Shown one piece after another: positions 7,100 to 15,881 of a stretch of 64,000 bases of DNA. Each line of letters opens with the position of its first letter. Position 1 is the stretch's first letter. Both the position numbers and the translations under genes were made by a program. This DNA is from Symbiobacterium sp040797425 (lineage in GTDB: Bacteria > Bacillota > Sulfobacillia > Symbiobacteriales > Symbiobacteriaceae), in contig NZ_JBFNEH010000005.1 in NCBI RefSeq assembly GCF_040797425.1, positions 1 to 64,000 of the forward strand, read 5' to 3'. Under the pieces are notes generated by a model. That model searched no databases. It had not been told where the DNA came from and saw only the letters and a program-made list of their open reading frames with translations.

Positions 7100-8254
7100 A
7101 TGTTGCTCGAACGCCCTGCCGCACGCCGCCTGGTGGCCGAGGCAGAGACCGCGCTGCCTGATGTCGTCCGAGAGGTCATCGCAATCTGCCAGATTCCCGC
7201 GCCCACCTTCCACGAGGAGGAGCGCGCCGCCTACGTGCAGCGGCGCATGAGCGAGTTCGGCCTGCGGGAGGTCTACCGCGATGGCATCGGGAACGTGATC
7301 GGCCGCCTGCGGGGAACGGGCAAGGGGCCGAACCTGCTCCTGGCCGCGCACCTCGACACCGTGTTCCCGCCCGGGACCGACGTGACCGTGAAGAACGAGG
7401 GCGAGATCCTCCGCGCTCCCGGCGTGGGCGACAACTCGGCCAGTGTGGCCATCCTGCTCCACGCCGCCCGGCTGCTGGTGGAAGCCGACGTCAGCCTGGC
7501 GGGCGACGTGATCTTCGTGGCCACCTGCGGCGAGGAGGGGCTCGGGAACCTGGAGGGGATGCGCGCCGTGGTGCGGGCCCTGGAGCAGGAGATCGACTAC
7601 GTGGTGGCCCTCGACGGCAGCCTGGGCGGAATGGTGCGGGAAGGCGTGGGCAGCCGGCGCTTCCGCCTGGTGGTGACCACCAGCGGCGGCCACTCGTGGG
7701 GCTCCTTCGGGGCGCCCAGCGCCATCCACAGCCTCGCCCGCATGATCGCCCGCATCAGCGAACTGCGGGTGCCCATCCACCCGAAGACCACCTACAACGT
7801 CGGCCTCATCTCCGGGGGCACCTCGGTCAATACCATCGCGGCGCGGGCGGAGGCGGTGATCGACCTGCGCTCGCTGGACCGGACCGAGTTGATCCGCCTG
7901 GAGGAGCGGGTGCAGCGGATCATCCGGGCCGTGGAGCGGGAGACCGGGGTGCGGGCCACGCTGGAGCTCCTGGGCGACCGCCCCATCGGCTCCATCCCCG
8001 ACGAGCACCCGCTCTGCAACCTGGTGCGGGCCGTGCACCGCGATCTGGGGCTGCAGACGCGGAGCTACCCTTCCTCCACCGACGGCAACGTCCCGCTTTC
8101 CATAGGGATTCCGGCCGTTACGGTGGGGGTGACCCTCGGTGGCAACGGCCACCGGCTGGACGAGTACATCTATACCTCCCCGCTTGCCAAGGGGCTGGCG
8201 CAGGTGCTGCTCCTGGTGCTGGGGGTGCAGGAGTTGCCCTTGCGAGCCCGGTAG
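7100..8254 (+). CDS. M20-family metallopeptidase (PepT/DapE-like)
   Basis: Zinc-dependent exopeptidase or amidohydrolase of the M20 family. The 384-residue protein shows the metal ligands in order: AAHLDT, GVGDNSAS, TCGEEGLGN (catalytic Glu and next ligand), ALDGS, and a late GNGHRLDEY. A dimerisation (lid) domain lies between about residues 190 and 290, with SGGHSWGSFGAPSAI at its start. There is no signal peptide, so it is cytoplasmic. Substrate cannot be told: tripeptidase, aminoacyl-dipeptidase or acyl-amino-acid hydrolase are all possible. It has its own promoter and GAAGGGGG before the ATG. Confidence 0.88.
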   Translation: MLLERPAARRLVAEAETALPDVVREVIAICQIPAPTFHEEERAAYVQRRMSEFGLREVYRDGIGNVIGRLRGTGKGPNLLLAAHLDTVFPPGTDVTVKNEGEILRAPGVGDNSASVAILLHAARLLVEADVSLAGDVIFVATCGEEGLGNLEGMRAVVRALEQEIDYVVALDGSLGGMVREGVGSRRFRLVVTTSGGHSWGSFGAPSAIHSLARMIARISELRVPIHPKTTYNVGLISGGTSVNTIAARAEAVIDLRSLDRTELIRLEERVQRIIRAVERETGVRATLELLGDRPIGSIPDEHPLCNLVRAVHRDLGLQTRSYPSSTDGNVPLSIGIPAVTVGVTLGGNGHRLDEYIYTSPLAKGLAQVLLLVLGVQELPLRAR

Positions 8255-8349
8255 ACGAGCCGCCGGGCTTTTTCCCGTCAGGGGCGCCGTGGGGAGGCGG
8301 ACCGGCGGCCGGAAGGGGACCGGCCGCCGGCAGCGTGGGGGTGAGCGGC

Positions 8350-9456
8350 ATGGAGAGTGCCCTGGTCTGGTTGATCTACGGGCGTGTCCCGGGCGTGGGC
8401 CGGCAGCGGATGGCGGAACTGCTGCGGGCGTGCGATTCGGCCGAGATCGCGTGGCAACTGGGCGAGGCAGAACTGGCCGCCGTGAAGGGCTGGAACCGCG
8501 AGGTGGCCCGGGCCGCGGTGACGGCGCGCCGCAGCGCCGACCTGCGGCGGGAGGCGGAGCGCGACCTGGAGCGGGCCCGGCGGGCCGGACTCCGGGTGCT
8601 TTGTTATGGCGAGCCCGGCTACCCGGAGCGCCTGAAGGAGATTCCTGTGCCGCCGCCGGTGCTCTACCAGCACGGTCCGTGGGAGCCCGACGCCCGGCCC
8701 CAGCGGCCGGTGGTGGCCATCGTGGGCACCCGGCGGCCCACCAGCTACGGCCTGGCCGTGGCCGAGCAACTGGCCCGGGAGCTGGCCCAGTTGGGGGCGG
8801 TGGTCATCAGCGGCATGGCCAGGGGAATCGACACCGCCGCCCACCGGGGAGCGCTCGGCGCCGGGGGAATCTCTGCGGCGGTGCTTGGCGGCGGCGCCGA
8901 TGTCTGCTATCCTCGTGAATCGGTGGCCATATATCGCCAGATGAAGGAGACGGGGGCGATCTTCTCCGAGCAACCGCCCGGAAGCCAGCCCCGACCCGAG
9001 CACTTCCCCGAGCGCAACCGGATCATCAGCGGCCTCAGCCACGCGGTGATCCTGGTGGAAGCCGGGGAGCGGTCGGGAACCCTCATCACCGCGCAGCACG
9101 CCATCGAACAGTGCCGGGAGCTGTTCATCGTGCCCGGCCCGATCACCAGCCCCCTGTCGCGCGGACTCTTCCGCTACCTGCGGGACGGCGCCGGCCTGGC
9201 CATCAGCGGCCGGCAGGTGCTGGAGGACATGGGCTTCCTCACGCCGGCTGAGGGGCCGATCCAGTTCACGCCGCGCGGCCTCACAGAGCTGGAGCAGCGG
9301 GTGCTGGGCTGGATGGGCGATGCCACCTGGTGGCCAGGGGACCTGGCGGAGACGTGCGGCCTTTCGGTGGCCGAGGTGCAGGCCTGCCTGACCATGCTCG
9401 AGATTCGCAGCGCGATTCGGCGGCTACCAGACGGGCAATACACTCGTATTGGATAG
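8350..9456 (+). CDS. dprA: DNA processing protein DprA
   Basis: DprA loads RecA on incoming single-stranded DNA during natural transformation. The 368-residue protein has an N-terminal SAM-like helical domain (about 1-90), the Rossmann-type DprA core with VAIVGTRRPTSYG, SGMARGIDTAAHRGAL, FPERNRIISGLS and EAGERSGTLITAQHA, and a C-terminal winged helix (about 300-365). ATG 8350 is chosen because GGGGGTGA lies 6 bp upstream; in-frame GTG codons at 8335 and 8341 are possible. The stretch 8255-8349 after the peptidase gene is GC-rich spacer. topA follows 73 bp on. With comM nearby, this suggests a competence capacity. Confidence 0.95.
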   Translation: MESALVWLIYGRVPGVGRQRMAELLRACDSAEIAWQLGEAELAAVKGWNREVARAAVTARRSADLRREAERDLERARRAGLRVLCYGEPGYPERLKEIPVPPPVLYQHGPWEPDARPQRPVVAIVGTRRPTSYGLAVAEQLARELAQLGAVVISGMARGIDTAAHRGALGAGGISAAVLGGGADVCYPRESVAIYRQMKETGAIFSEQPPGSQPRPEHFPERNRIISGLSHAVILVEAGERSGTLITAQHAIEQCRELFIVPGPITSPLSRGLFRYLRDGAGLAISGRQVLEDMGFLTPAEGPIQFTPRGLTELEQRVLGWMGDATWWPGDLAETCGLSVAEVQACLTMLEIRSAIRRLPDGQYTRIG

Positions 9457-9529
9457 ACCACAGACGCAAGGAATAGTCTATGGACCACGGGTTCCGCGCC
9501 GTGGCATCTCACTCGGAGGTGTGGACTGG

Positions 9530-11731
9530 GTGTCCAAGAACCTCATCATCGTGGAGTCCCCGGCCAAAGCCAAGACCATCGAGAAGTTCCTGGGCAGGAA
9601 GTACACCGTGAAGGCCTCCATGGGGCACGTGCGCGATCTTCCCAGGAGCCAGCTCGGCGTGGCCGTGGAGGAGGGGTTCGAGCCCAAATACATCACAATC
9701 CGTGGCAAGGGAGACGTGCTGAAGGAACTGAGGGAGAGCGCCAAGAAGGCGGAGCGCGTCTTCCTGGCCACAGACCCTGACCGCGAGGGCGAGGCGATCT
9801 CCTGGCACCTGGCCCAGGCGCTGAAGATCCCCACCGACGCACCGGTGCGCATCGAGTTTCACGAGATCACCAAGGACGCCATCCAGCGCGCAATCAAGCG
9901 CCCGCGGCCCATCGACATGGCCCGGGTGGAGGCCCAGCAGGCCCGCCGGGTGCTGGACCGCCTGGTGGGCTATAAGCTGAGCCCGCTGCTCTGGCGCAAG
10001 GTGCGGCGGGGCCTCTCCGCCGGCCGGGTGCAGTCGGTGGCCGTGCGGCTGATCGTCGACCGCGAGCGGGAGATTCAGGCGTTCCAGCCGGAGGAATACT
10101 GGACTCTGACCGCACGTTTGGAGACCGCCGACGGGCAGGGCTTCACCGCCCGGTACCAGGGCCGCGGGCAGGAGAAGGTGGAACTGAAGAACGCCGCTGA
10201 CGCCGCCGCCGTGGTGGCGGCCGTCGCCGGGGAGCAAGCCGTGCTCCGGCGGGAGGGCAGCGGCGCCTTCGGCGGCCTCTCCTCCGGCGAGCCCGTCGAC
10301 CTCAACGGTGCCGACCTCCGCCTTCAGGTGCGCACCGTGAAGCGGCGGGAGAAGAAGCGCAACCCCGCGTTCCCGTTCACCACGTCCACCCTGCAGCAGG
10401 AGGCGTCGCGCAAGCTGGGCTTCACCGTGCGCCGGACGATGGCCGTGGCCCAGCAGCTCTACGAGGGCCTGCCCCTGGGCGAGGCTGGCCACACTGGCCT
10501 GGTTACCTACATTCGCACCGACTCCACCCGCATCGCAGACGAGGCTGCGCGGGCCGTGGCGGCCTTCATTGAACAGCAGTACGGCCCCGAGTACCGCCCG
10601 GCCAAGCGCCGGGAGGCCGAGAAGCGGGCGGGGGAGCAGGGTGCCCACGAGGCCATCCGGCCCACCGATGTAAACCGTACCCCCGAGATGGTGAAACCCT
10701 ACCTCACCTCCGACCAGTACCGGCTGTACAAGCTCATCTGGGAGCGGTTCGTCGCCAGCGAGATGGCCCCGGCGGTGCTGGACACGGTCTCGGTGGAACT
10801 GGCGGCCGGGGAGCACGTGTTCCGGGCCACCGGCCAGACGCTGAAGTTCCCGGGCTTCATGAAGGTCTACATCGAGAGCGAGGACGAGGAGGGGCCCAGG
10901 GAGGAGGCGGAGGGGCTGCTGCCCGACCTGGCCGAGGGCCAGTGGGTGCGCCTGCTCCGGCTGGAACCCCGGCAGCACTTCACCCAGCCGCCGCCCCGGT
11001 ACTCCGAGGCGATGCTGGTGAAGGCGCTGGAGGAGCGGGGCATCGGGCGGCCGTCCACTTACGCCCCGATCATCCAGACGATCCAGGCCCGCGGCTACGT
11101 GGTGAAGCGGGATAAGCGCTTCGAACCGACGCAGCTCGGGGTGCTGGTCACCGACATCCTGAAAGAGTACTTCCCCCGCATCATCGATGTGGAGTTCACC
11201 GCGCACCTGGAGAGCGACCTGGACGCGGTGGAGGAGGGCGCACTGAGCTGGAAGGAGCTGCTCAGCCAGTTCTACGGCCCCTTCGAGGCCACCCTGAAAG
11301 AGGCCGAGGAGAAGGTGGGCGGGTTCGAACTGGAAGACGAGGTCTCCGACGTGCGCTGCGAGAAGTGCGGCCGGTTCATGGTGGTGAAATACGGCCGGTT
11401 CGGCAAGTTCCTGGCGTGCCCCGGCTTCCCGGAGTGCAAGTCGACCAAGCCGATCTTCGAGGAGACGGGGGTCACCTGCCCCGCCTGCGGCACGGGCCGC
11501 ATCGTGGAGCGGAAGGCGAAGAAGGGCGGCCGCAAGTTCTACGGCTGCACCAACTACCCGAACTGCGACTTCGTCTCCTGGGAGAAGCCGGTGAACCGCC
11601 CGTGCCCCGAATGCGGCGCGCCCTTCCTGGTGGAGAAGCGCACGAAGGAGTACGGCCTGGCTCACGTGTGCAAGGCGCCGGACTGCGGCTACGTTGAACC
11701 CGTTGAATCGATGGAAGAGGTGCATGCCTGA
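9530..11731 (+). CDS. topA: DNA topoisomerase I
   Basis: Type IA topoisomerase that relaxes negative supercoils. The 733-residue protein starts VSKNLIIVESPAKAKTI, has the Toprim motifs ESPAKA and DPDREGEAI, the LSAGRVQSVAVRL motif and the active-site tyrosine in GLVTYIRTDSTR (Tyr327). Three C-terminal zinc fingers (from about residue 608) have CEKC...C, CPAC...C and CPEC...C patterns. The GTG at 9530 has CGGAGGTG upstream at ideal spacing; an earlier frame start at 9449 was rejected. trmFO begins directly after the stop. Confidence 0.97.
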   Translation: MSKNLIIVESPAKAKTIEKFLGRKYTVKASMGHVRDLPRSQLGVAVEEGFEPKYITIRGKGDVLKELRESAKKAERVFLATDPDREGEAISWHLAQALKIPTDAPVRIEFHEITKDAIQRAIKRPRPIDMARVEAQQARRVLDRLVGYKLSPLLWRKVRRGLSAGRVQSVAVRLIVDREREIQAFQPEEYWTLTARLETADGQGFTARYQGRGQEKVELKNAADAAAVVAAVAGEQAVLRREGSGAFGGLSSGEPVDLNGADLRLQVRTVKRREKKRNPAFPFTTSTLQQEASRKLGFTVRRTMAVAQQLYEGLPLGEAGHTGLVTYIRTDSTRIADEAARAVAAFIEQQYGPEYRPAKRREAEKRAGEQGAHEAIRPTDVNRTPEMVKPYLTSDQYRLYKLIWERFVASEMAPAVLDTVSVELAAGEHVFRATGQTLKFPGFMKVYIESEDEEGPREEAEGLLPDLAEGQWVRLLRLEPRQHFTQPPPRYSEAMLVKALEERGIGRPSTYAPIIQTIQARGYVVKRDKRFEPTQLGVLVTDILKEYFPRIIDVEFTAHLESDLDAVEEGALSWKELLSQFYGPFEATLKEAEEKVGGFELEDEVSDVRCEKCGRFMVVKYGRFGKFLACPGFPECKSTKPIFEETGVTCPACGTGRIVERKAKKGGRKFYGCTNYPNCDFVSWEKPVNRPCPECGAPFLVEKRTKEYGLAHVCKAPDCGYVEPVESMEEVHA

Positions 11732-13078
11732 GTGGAACAGCCTCACATCACGATCATCGGCGCCGGTCTGGCGGGATCGGAGGCGGCCTGGCAGGCCGCC
11801 TCTCGCGGCGTGAAGGTGACGCTCTACGAAATGCGGCCGAAGGTCACCACGGCCGTGCACAAGACGGACCTGTTCGCGGAGCTGGTCTGCTCCAACTCGC
11901 TGCGGGGGGCCAGCCTCGAGAACGCCGTTGGCCTGCTCAAGGAGGAGATGCGCCGGCTCGGCAGCCTCATCCTGCGCGAGGCCCTGACCCATGCCGTGCC
12001 CGCGGGCGGGGCCCTCGCCGTGAGCCGTACGGACTTCTCCGAGGGGGTGACCCGCGCCCTTCTGCAGCACCCGAACATCACGGTGTTGCGGGAGGAAATC
12101 CGGGAGATTCCCCCCGAGGGTGTGGTGGTGGTGGCGACCGGGCCCCTCACGTCGGCGCCGCTGGCAGAGGCCATCCAGCGGTTCACCGGCGAGAAGGCGC
12201 TCTCGTTCTACGATGCCGCGGCGCCCATCGTCAACATCGAGACGGTGAACATGGAGAAGGTCTTCCGCATGAGCCGGTACGGCAAGGGGGGCGGCGAGGA
12301 CTACCTCAACTGTCCCATGAGCAAGGAGGAGTACGAGACCTTCTACCAGGCGCTGCTCACCGCCGAGCGGGCGATGCCCCACAACCCCGAAGACGAGCAG
12401 GTCTGCTACTTCGAGGGCTGCCTGCCCATCGAGGAGATCGCCCGCCGGGGGCCAGACGCGCTCCGCTACGGCCCCCTGAAGCCCGTGGGCCTCATCGACC
12501 CCCGAACGGGGCGGCGCCCCTGGGCGGTGGTCCAGCTGCGCCAGGACAACGCCGCGGGCACCCTGTACAACCTGGTGGGCTTTCAGACCAGCCTGAAGTG
12601 GGGGGAGCAGAAGCGGGTCTTCCGGTTGATCCCGGGGCTGGAGGAGGCGGAGTTCGAGCGGTACGGCGTGATCCACCGTAACACCTTCATGAAATCGCCG
12701 CTGCTTCTCCACCCCACCGGCGAGTCCCGCAAGCGGCCCGGGCTGTTCTTCGCCGGCCAGATGACCGGTGTGGAAGGGTACGTGGAGTCTGCCGCCGGCG
12801 GCCTGGTGGCGGGAATCAACGCGGCGCGCCGGGCACTCGGGCAGGAGCCGCTGGTCTTTCCGCGCGAGACCGCCATCGGGTCGCTCCTGCACTACATCAC
12901 CCATGCCGACCCGGACCACTTCCAGCCGATGAACATCGCCTTCGGCCTCATGCCCCCGCTGGAGGGGCCGCCGATCCGGGACAAGCGTGCGCGCAAGCGG
13001 GCCATCTCCGAGCGCGCCCTGAAGGTGCTGGCCGAGTGGGCTCCCGAGGCGCTGGGCGTAACTCTCGCGGGGGAATAG
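11732..13078 (+). CDS. trmFO: tRNA m5U54 methyltransferase TrmFO (folate/FAD-dependent)
   Basis: Makes 5-methyluridine at tRNA position 54 using methylenetetrahydrofolate and FAD, as in most Firmicutes. The 448-residue protein has the FAD-binding N-terminus ITIIGAGLAGSEAAWQAA, the family motif ELVCSNSLRG, and YFEGCLPIEEIARRG; the C-terminal FAD site is FFAGQMTGVEGYVESAA. The GTG start at 11732 abuts the topA stop. The topA-trmFO-xerC order is the Firmicutes standard. After it the strand is lower in GC up to xerC, and that gap holds a promoter and a candidate CodY site. Confidence 0.96.
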   Translation: MEQPHITIIGAGLAGSEAAWQAASRGVKVTLYEMRPKVTTAVHKTDLFAELVCSNSLRGASLENAVGLLKEEMRRLGSLILREALTHAVPAGGALAVSRTDFSEGVTRALLQHPNITVLREEIREIPPEGVVVVATGPLTSAPLAEAIQRFTGEKALSFYDAAAPIVNIETVNMEKVFRMSRYGKGGGEDYLNCPMSKEEYETFYQALLTAERAMPHNPEDEQVCYFEGCLPIEEIARRGPDALRYGPLKPVGLIDPRTGRRPWAVVQLRQDNAAGTLYNLVGFQTSLKWGEQKRVFRLIPGLEEAEFERYGVIHRNTFMKSPLLLHPTGESRKRPGLFFAGQMTGVEGYVESAAGGLVAGINAARRALGQEPLVFPRETAIGSLLHYITHADPDHFQPMNIAFGLMPPLEGPPIRDKRARKRAISERALKVLAEWAPEALGVTLAGE

Positions 13079-13114
13079 CGTTCAAGACGTTGCATCTTCC
13101 GAGCCTCGAGGGGT

Positions 13115-13137
13115 TGTAACGAAAATGTTATATTACA
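13115..13137. repeat. AT-rich inverted repeat downstream of trmFO
   Basis: TGTAA (13115-13119) and TTACA (13133-13137) flank an AT-rich core. It lies in a 258-bp intergenic region that is clearly lower in GC than its surroundings. Operator or promoter function is possible but unproven. Confidence 0.3.
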
Positions 13138-13233
13138 GGCAGAAACTGGTACGTGGCCGATTTCTCGTGAAAATGGGAGCAAGCGGCCCTTAGGCGTTGA
13201 AATCGGCGTGTCCAAATTGGATCGGGATAGAGA

Positions 13234-13248
13234 TATTTTCTGAATTGT
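13234..13248. promoter_or_regulatory. Candidate CodY box upstream of xerC-codY
   Basis: TATTTTCTGAATTGT matches 11 of 15 positions of the CodY consensus AATTTTCWGAAAATT, with the core TTTTCTGAA intact. It ends 4 bp before the -35 of the promoter at 13253. CodY is encoded two genes downstream, so autoregulation is plausible. Confidence 0.4.
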
Positions 13249-13252
13249 AGCC

Positions 13253-13282
13253 TTGCCACGTGCACATGCTGTATGTTAGGAT
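13253..13282 (+). promoter_or_regulatory. Putative promoter of xerC(-codY)
   Basis: TTGCCA (13253-13258), 18-bp spacer, TAGGAT (13277-13282), 55 bp before the xerC GTG. Confidence 0.45.
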
Positions 13283-13336
13283 AATGACCGATTGGATAAG
13301 CCTCATAACAAAGTGGCTGGCGGGAGGTGCACGCGG

Positions 13337-14395
13337 GTGGCGGGAGAGTACCTGGGCGAGGGCCTGGGTCCCGAAGTGGCGGGCTTCCTCACCAGCCTCT
13401 CTGTGGAGAAGGCCGCATCCGATCACACCCTGCGCAGTTACCGGCTGGACCTGGTGCAGTTCTATGCCTGGCTGGCCACCGGGGGTACGAGCGTGCCGGT
13501 GGTGGGCGGGCGCCGCACCGGGCGGACGCGCAAGCACGATTTCGCTCCGGGCGAAGCGCCGCTGCCGGCCATAGGCCTTGCCGAGCTCAGGGCCGTGGAT
13601 CACCGCACGATCCGCGCGTACCTGGCCTTCCTGCAGGCGCAGCAGTTTACCCGGCGCAGCATCGCACGCAAGCTCTCCTGCCTGCGCTCCTTCTTCAAGT
13701 ATCTCCAGAAAAACGGGCTCGTGCCTTCGAATCCCGTGAAGGGGGTGCAGACCCCGAAGCTGGAGCGGCGGCTGCCTGTATTTCTGGATGAAGAGGAGAT
13801 CGGCGGGCTGCTCTCGCAGCCCGACACGAGCACCCCGCTGGGGCTCAGGGACAGGGCGCTCCTGGAACTGCTCTACGCCACCGGGCTCCGCGTGAGCGAG
13901 TTGGTGGCCCTCAACCGGGGCGACATCGATTACACCGATGGCTGGGTGGTCGTGTACGGCAAGGGGCGGAAGGAGCGCGCGGTTCCGGTGGGGAGCGAGG
14001 CGCTGCAGGCCCTGGGGAACTACCTGGCGCAGGCGTGGCCGGAGCTCAGGGCACGGGCCCCGGCGGCCGACCAGGCCCTCCCCGAAGAGCGGCAGCCGCT
14101 CTTCCTGAACAAGCTGGGCACGCGGCTTACCGACCGCTCGGTGCGCCGGCTGCTCGACCACTACGTGGAGCAGATGGCGCTCTCCCGGCACATCAGCCCC
14201 CACAAGCTGCGCCATACGTTTGCGACCCATATGCTCAACCACGGGGCCGACCTCCGCGCGTTGCAGGAGATGCTCGGGCATGCCAGCCTGTCCACCACCC
14301 AGGTGTACACCCACGTCACCACGCAGCAACTGCGGCAGCAATATTTGAAGGCTCATCCACGCCAGCGGCGAACGCAGCAAGGCGGTGACCTTTGA
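13337..14395 (+). CDS. xerC: Tyrosine recombinase XerC (CodV-like)
   Basis: Site-specific recombinase that resolves chromosome dimers at dif. The 352-residue protein has an N-terminal core-binding SAM domain (about 15-130; SVEKAASDHTLRSYRLDL) and a C-terminal catalytic domain with Arg185 (ATGLRVSEL), the HKLRHTFATHML box, LGHASLSTTQVYTH and nucleophile Tyr324. The N-terminal domain has an insert rich in Gly/Arg (about residues 50-75) relative to typical XerC. The GTG at 13337 is chosen for GGGAGGTG 7 bp upstream; a TTG at 13292 lacks a site. Its place between trmFO and codY supports XerC rather than XerD. Confidence 0.9.
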   Translation: MAGEYLGEGLGPEVAGFLTSLSVEKAASDHTLRSYRLDLVQFYAWLATGGTSVPVVGGRRTGRTRKHDFAPGEAPLPAIGLAELRAVDHRTIRAYLAFLQAQQFTRRSIARKLSCLRSFFKYLQKNGLVPSNPVKGVQTPKLERRLPVFLDEEEIGGLLSQPDTSTPLGLRDRALLELLYATGLRVSELVALNRGDIDYTDGWVVVYGKGRKERAVPVGSEALQALGNYLAQAWPELRARAPAADQALPEERQPLFLNKLGTRLTDRSVRRLLDHYVEQMALSRHISPHKLRHTFATHMLNHGADLRALQEMLGHASLSTTQVYTHVTTQQLRQQYLKAHPRQRRTQQGGDL

Positions 14396-14672
14396 CGCAG
14401 CAACTCCTTGGGCGTTGCTTCTGGTCAAGGCGGAAACTCGGTCCTGCGCCCATCGCAGCAGCGCTCATGCACTCTTTTTCAGCACATTCCAGGCAGCGGA
14501 GGCGATTGATTTCGGAGAGAGTTGGGGCATCATTAGTGAAGAGCCTGAGAAGTTGGTGCATCGGGAACGCTCATGAGGGCGGCGAGGAGCGCCGCCGCGC
14601 AGGGAAGCGTTCAGCAGGGCCGCACACTATTGGCCATCACATACGAAAGACTGAAACGGAGGCAGATTTTCA
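14396..14672. other. Gap between xerC and codY where hslVU would be expected
   Basis: These 277 bases hold no recognisable gene. A reading frame from TTG 14392 to 14676 has AAGGCGGTGA upstream, but its 94-residue product resembles neither HslV nor any known family and it overruns the codY start. A 7-bp hairpin GGCGGCG/CGCCGCC with a 5-nt loop is at 14578-14596. In B. subtilis clpQ (hslV) and clpY (hslU) lie here. Confidence 0.6.
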
Positions 14673-15431
14673 ATGAAGACACTGCTGGAGAAGACCCGTC
14701 GTATCAACCGCCTGCTGCAGAAGAGCGCCGGAACCCAGGTAAACTTTAACGAACTGGCCGGAGTACTGGCCGATCTCGTGGGCGCCGACGTTTACGTAGC
14801 CTCCCGGAAGGGGAAGATCCTCGGCCTGGGGCTCACGAGCGGAGACGTTGAGGCTTACCAGAACGCCACCTTCACCGAGGCGTACAACAGCTCGCTCATG
14901 AAGATTGATGACACCACGCCCAACAGCCAGCAGGAGAGCCTGACCGTGGTGCGCGAGGGCGCCGAGAGCGAGATGCGCGGCGGCCTGGTGACCATCGTTC
15001 CCATCAACGGCGGCGGCGAGCGGCTGGGCACGCTGGTCCTGGTCCGGGGCGAGAGCCTGGGCGACGAGGACCTCATTCTGGCCGAGCTGGCGGCCACCGT
15101 CGCCGGCGTGGAGATCCTCCGGGCCCATGCGGGCGAGCTGGAGGAGGAGGCCCGCAAGAAGGCTGCGGTGCAGATCGCCCTGGCCACGCTCTCGTACTCC
15201 GAGCTGGAGGCTGTGCAGCACATCTTCGACGAGCTGGACGGCAACGAGGGGCTCCTGGTCGCCTCGAAGATCGCCGACCGCGTCGGCATCACCCGCTCCG
15301 TCATCGTGAACGCCCTGCGCAAGTTCGAGTCGGCCGGCGTTATCGAGTCCCGGTCGCTGGGCATGAAGGGCACCCACATCAAGGTGTTGAACGACCGACT
15401 GATCGAAGAACTCCGCAAGCTGCGCTCCTAG
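14673..15431 (+). CDS. codY: GTP/branched-chain-amino-acid-sensing repressor CodY
   Basis: Global regulator of Firmicutes that represses nutrient-uptake and biosynthesis genes when GTP and Ile/Leu/Val are plentiful. The 252-residue protein has the N-terminal GAF domain (MKTLLEKTRRINRLLQ, ADVYVASRKGKILG, LVTIVPINGGGERLGTL) and the C-terminal winged helix-turn-helix LLVASKIADRVGITRSV followed by VIESRSLGMKGTHIKVLN, nearly identical to B. subtilis CodY. The GAF domain is slightly shorter than in Bacillus. An upstream ACGGAGGC lies before the ATG. A perfect terminator follows. Confidence 0.97.
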   Translation: MKTLLEKTRRINRLLQKSAGTQVNFNELAGVLADLVGADVYVASRKGKILGLGLTSGDVEAYQNATFTEAYNSSLMKIDDTTPNSQQESLTVVREGAESEMRGGLVTIVPINGGGERLGTLVLVRGESLGDEDLILAELAATVAGVEILRAHAGELEEEARKKAAVQIALATLSYSELEAVQHIFDELDGNEGLLVASKIADRVGITRSVIVNALRKFESAGVIESRSLGMKGTHIKVLNDRLIEELRKLRS

Positions 15432-15437
15432 GCGGTG

Positions 15438-15471
15438 CCAGAACCCCACGCCGCACGGCGTGGGGTTCTGG
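15438..15471 (+). terminator. Terminator of codY
   Basis: A perfect 15-bp stem (15438-15452 with 15457-15471) closes on a 4-nt GCAC loop, 7 nt after the codY stop. The T-run is poor (TCTGGTT), but stem strength is very high. Confidence 0.8.
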
Positions 15472-15592
15472 TCTGGTTCGAGCGCCTCCAGAAGGGAACC
15501 GCTGGGGAGAGAGCGAACTTTTTGCCTGAAAGATTAAGTCACATACACATCCTGCTGTGCAAGGTGGCTGCAGCCGGAAGGGGGGAGGCGCC

Positions 15593-15811
15593 ATGATCAA
15601 GCTTCGGCGTTTCAGGGCGAAAGGTGGGGAATTCGTCGTCAACGCCGACCTCATCGAGACGGTGGAGGCGACCCCGGACACCGTGATCACGCTGACCACG
15701 GGTCACAAGGTGATCGTGGAGGAGTCTGTCGACGAGGTCATCCGGCGGGTGGTCGAGTTCCGGCGTGCCTGCCAGGCTCCGCTGCCGGTCTGTCGGGAAC
15801 CCGTGGACTAG
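15593..15811 (+). CDS. flbD: FlbD-family flagellar protein
   Basis: The 72-residue protein matches the FlbD/YlzI family: MIKLRRFRAKGGEFVVNADL, then VEATPDTVITLTTGHKVIVEESVDEVI. In Firmicutes this small protein is encoded inside flagellar operons between hook and motor genes; its exact role is unclear. GGGGGGAGG precedes the ATG at 15593. Here it stands alone, with a PilZ protein and a FapA-like protein downstream and no basal-body genes. A weak candidate promoter, TTGCCT (15522) with TACACA (15544), lies upstream. Confidence 0.85.
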   Translation: MIKLRRFRAKGGEFVVNADLIETVEATPDTVITLTTGHKVIVEESVDEVIRRVVEFRRACQAPLPVCREPVD

Positions 15812-15881
15812 CCGTTCGAGTGCCATACTGCACGCCCGGGGGCCCCGCGTGTTCCCATAGAGGCCAAGGAGGATATGGTCC

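Noticed and set aside
9509..12919. A long minus-strand open frame across topA and trmFO
   Set aside because: It overlaps two clear essential genes, has shadow-type composition and no motif.
7037..15431. Search for tRNA or rRNA genes in the low-GC gaps (for example 13079-13336)
   Set aside because: No cloverleaf pattern, GGTTCRANYCC-type T-loop or rRNA-like stretch was seen.
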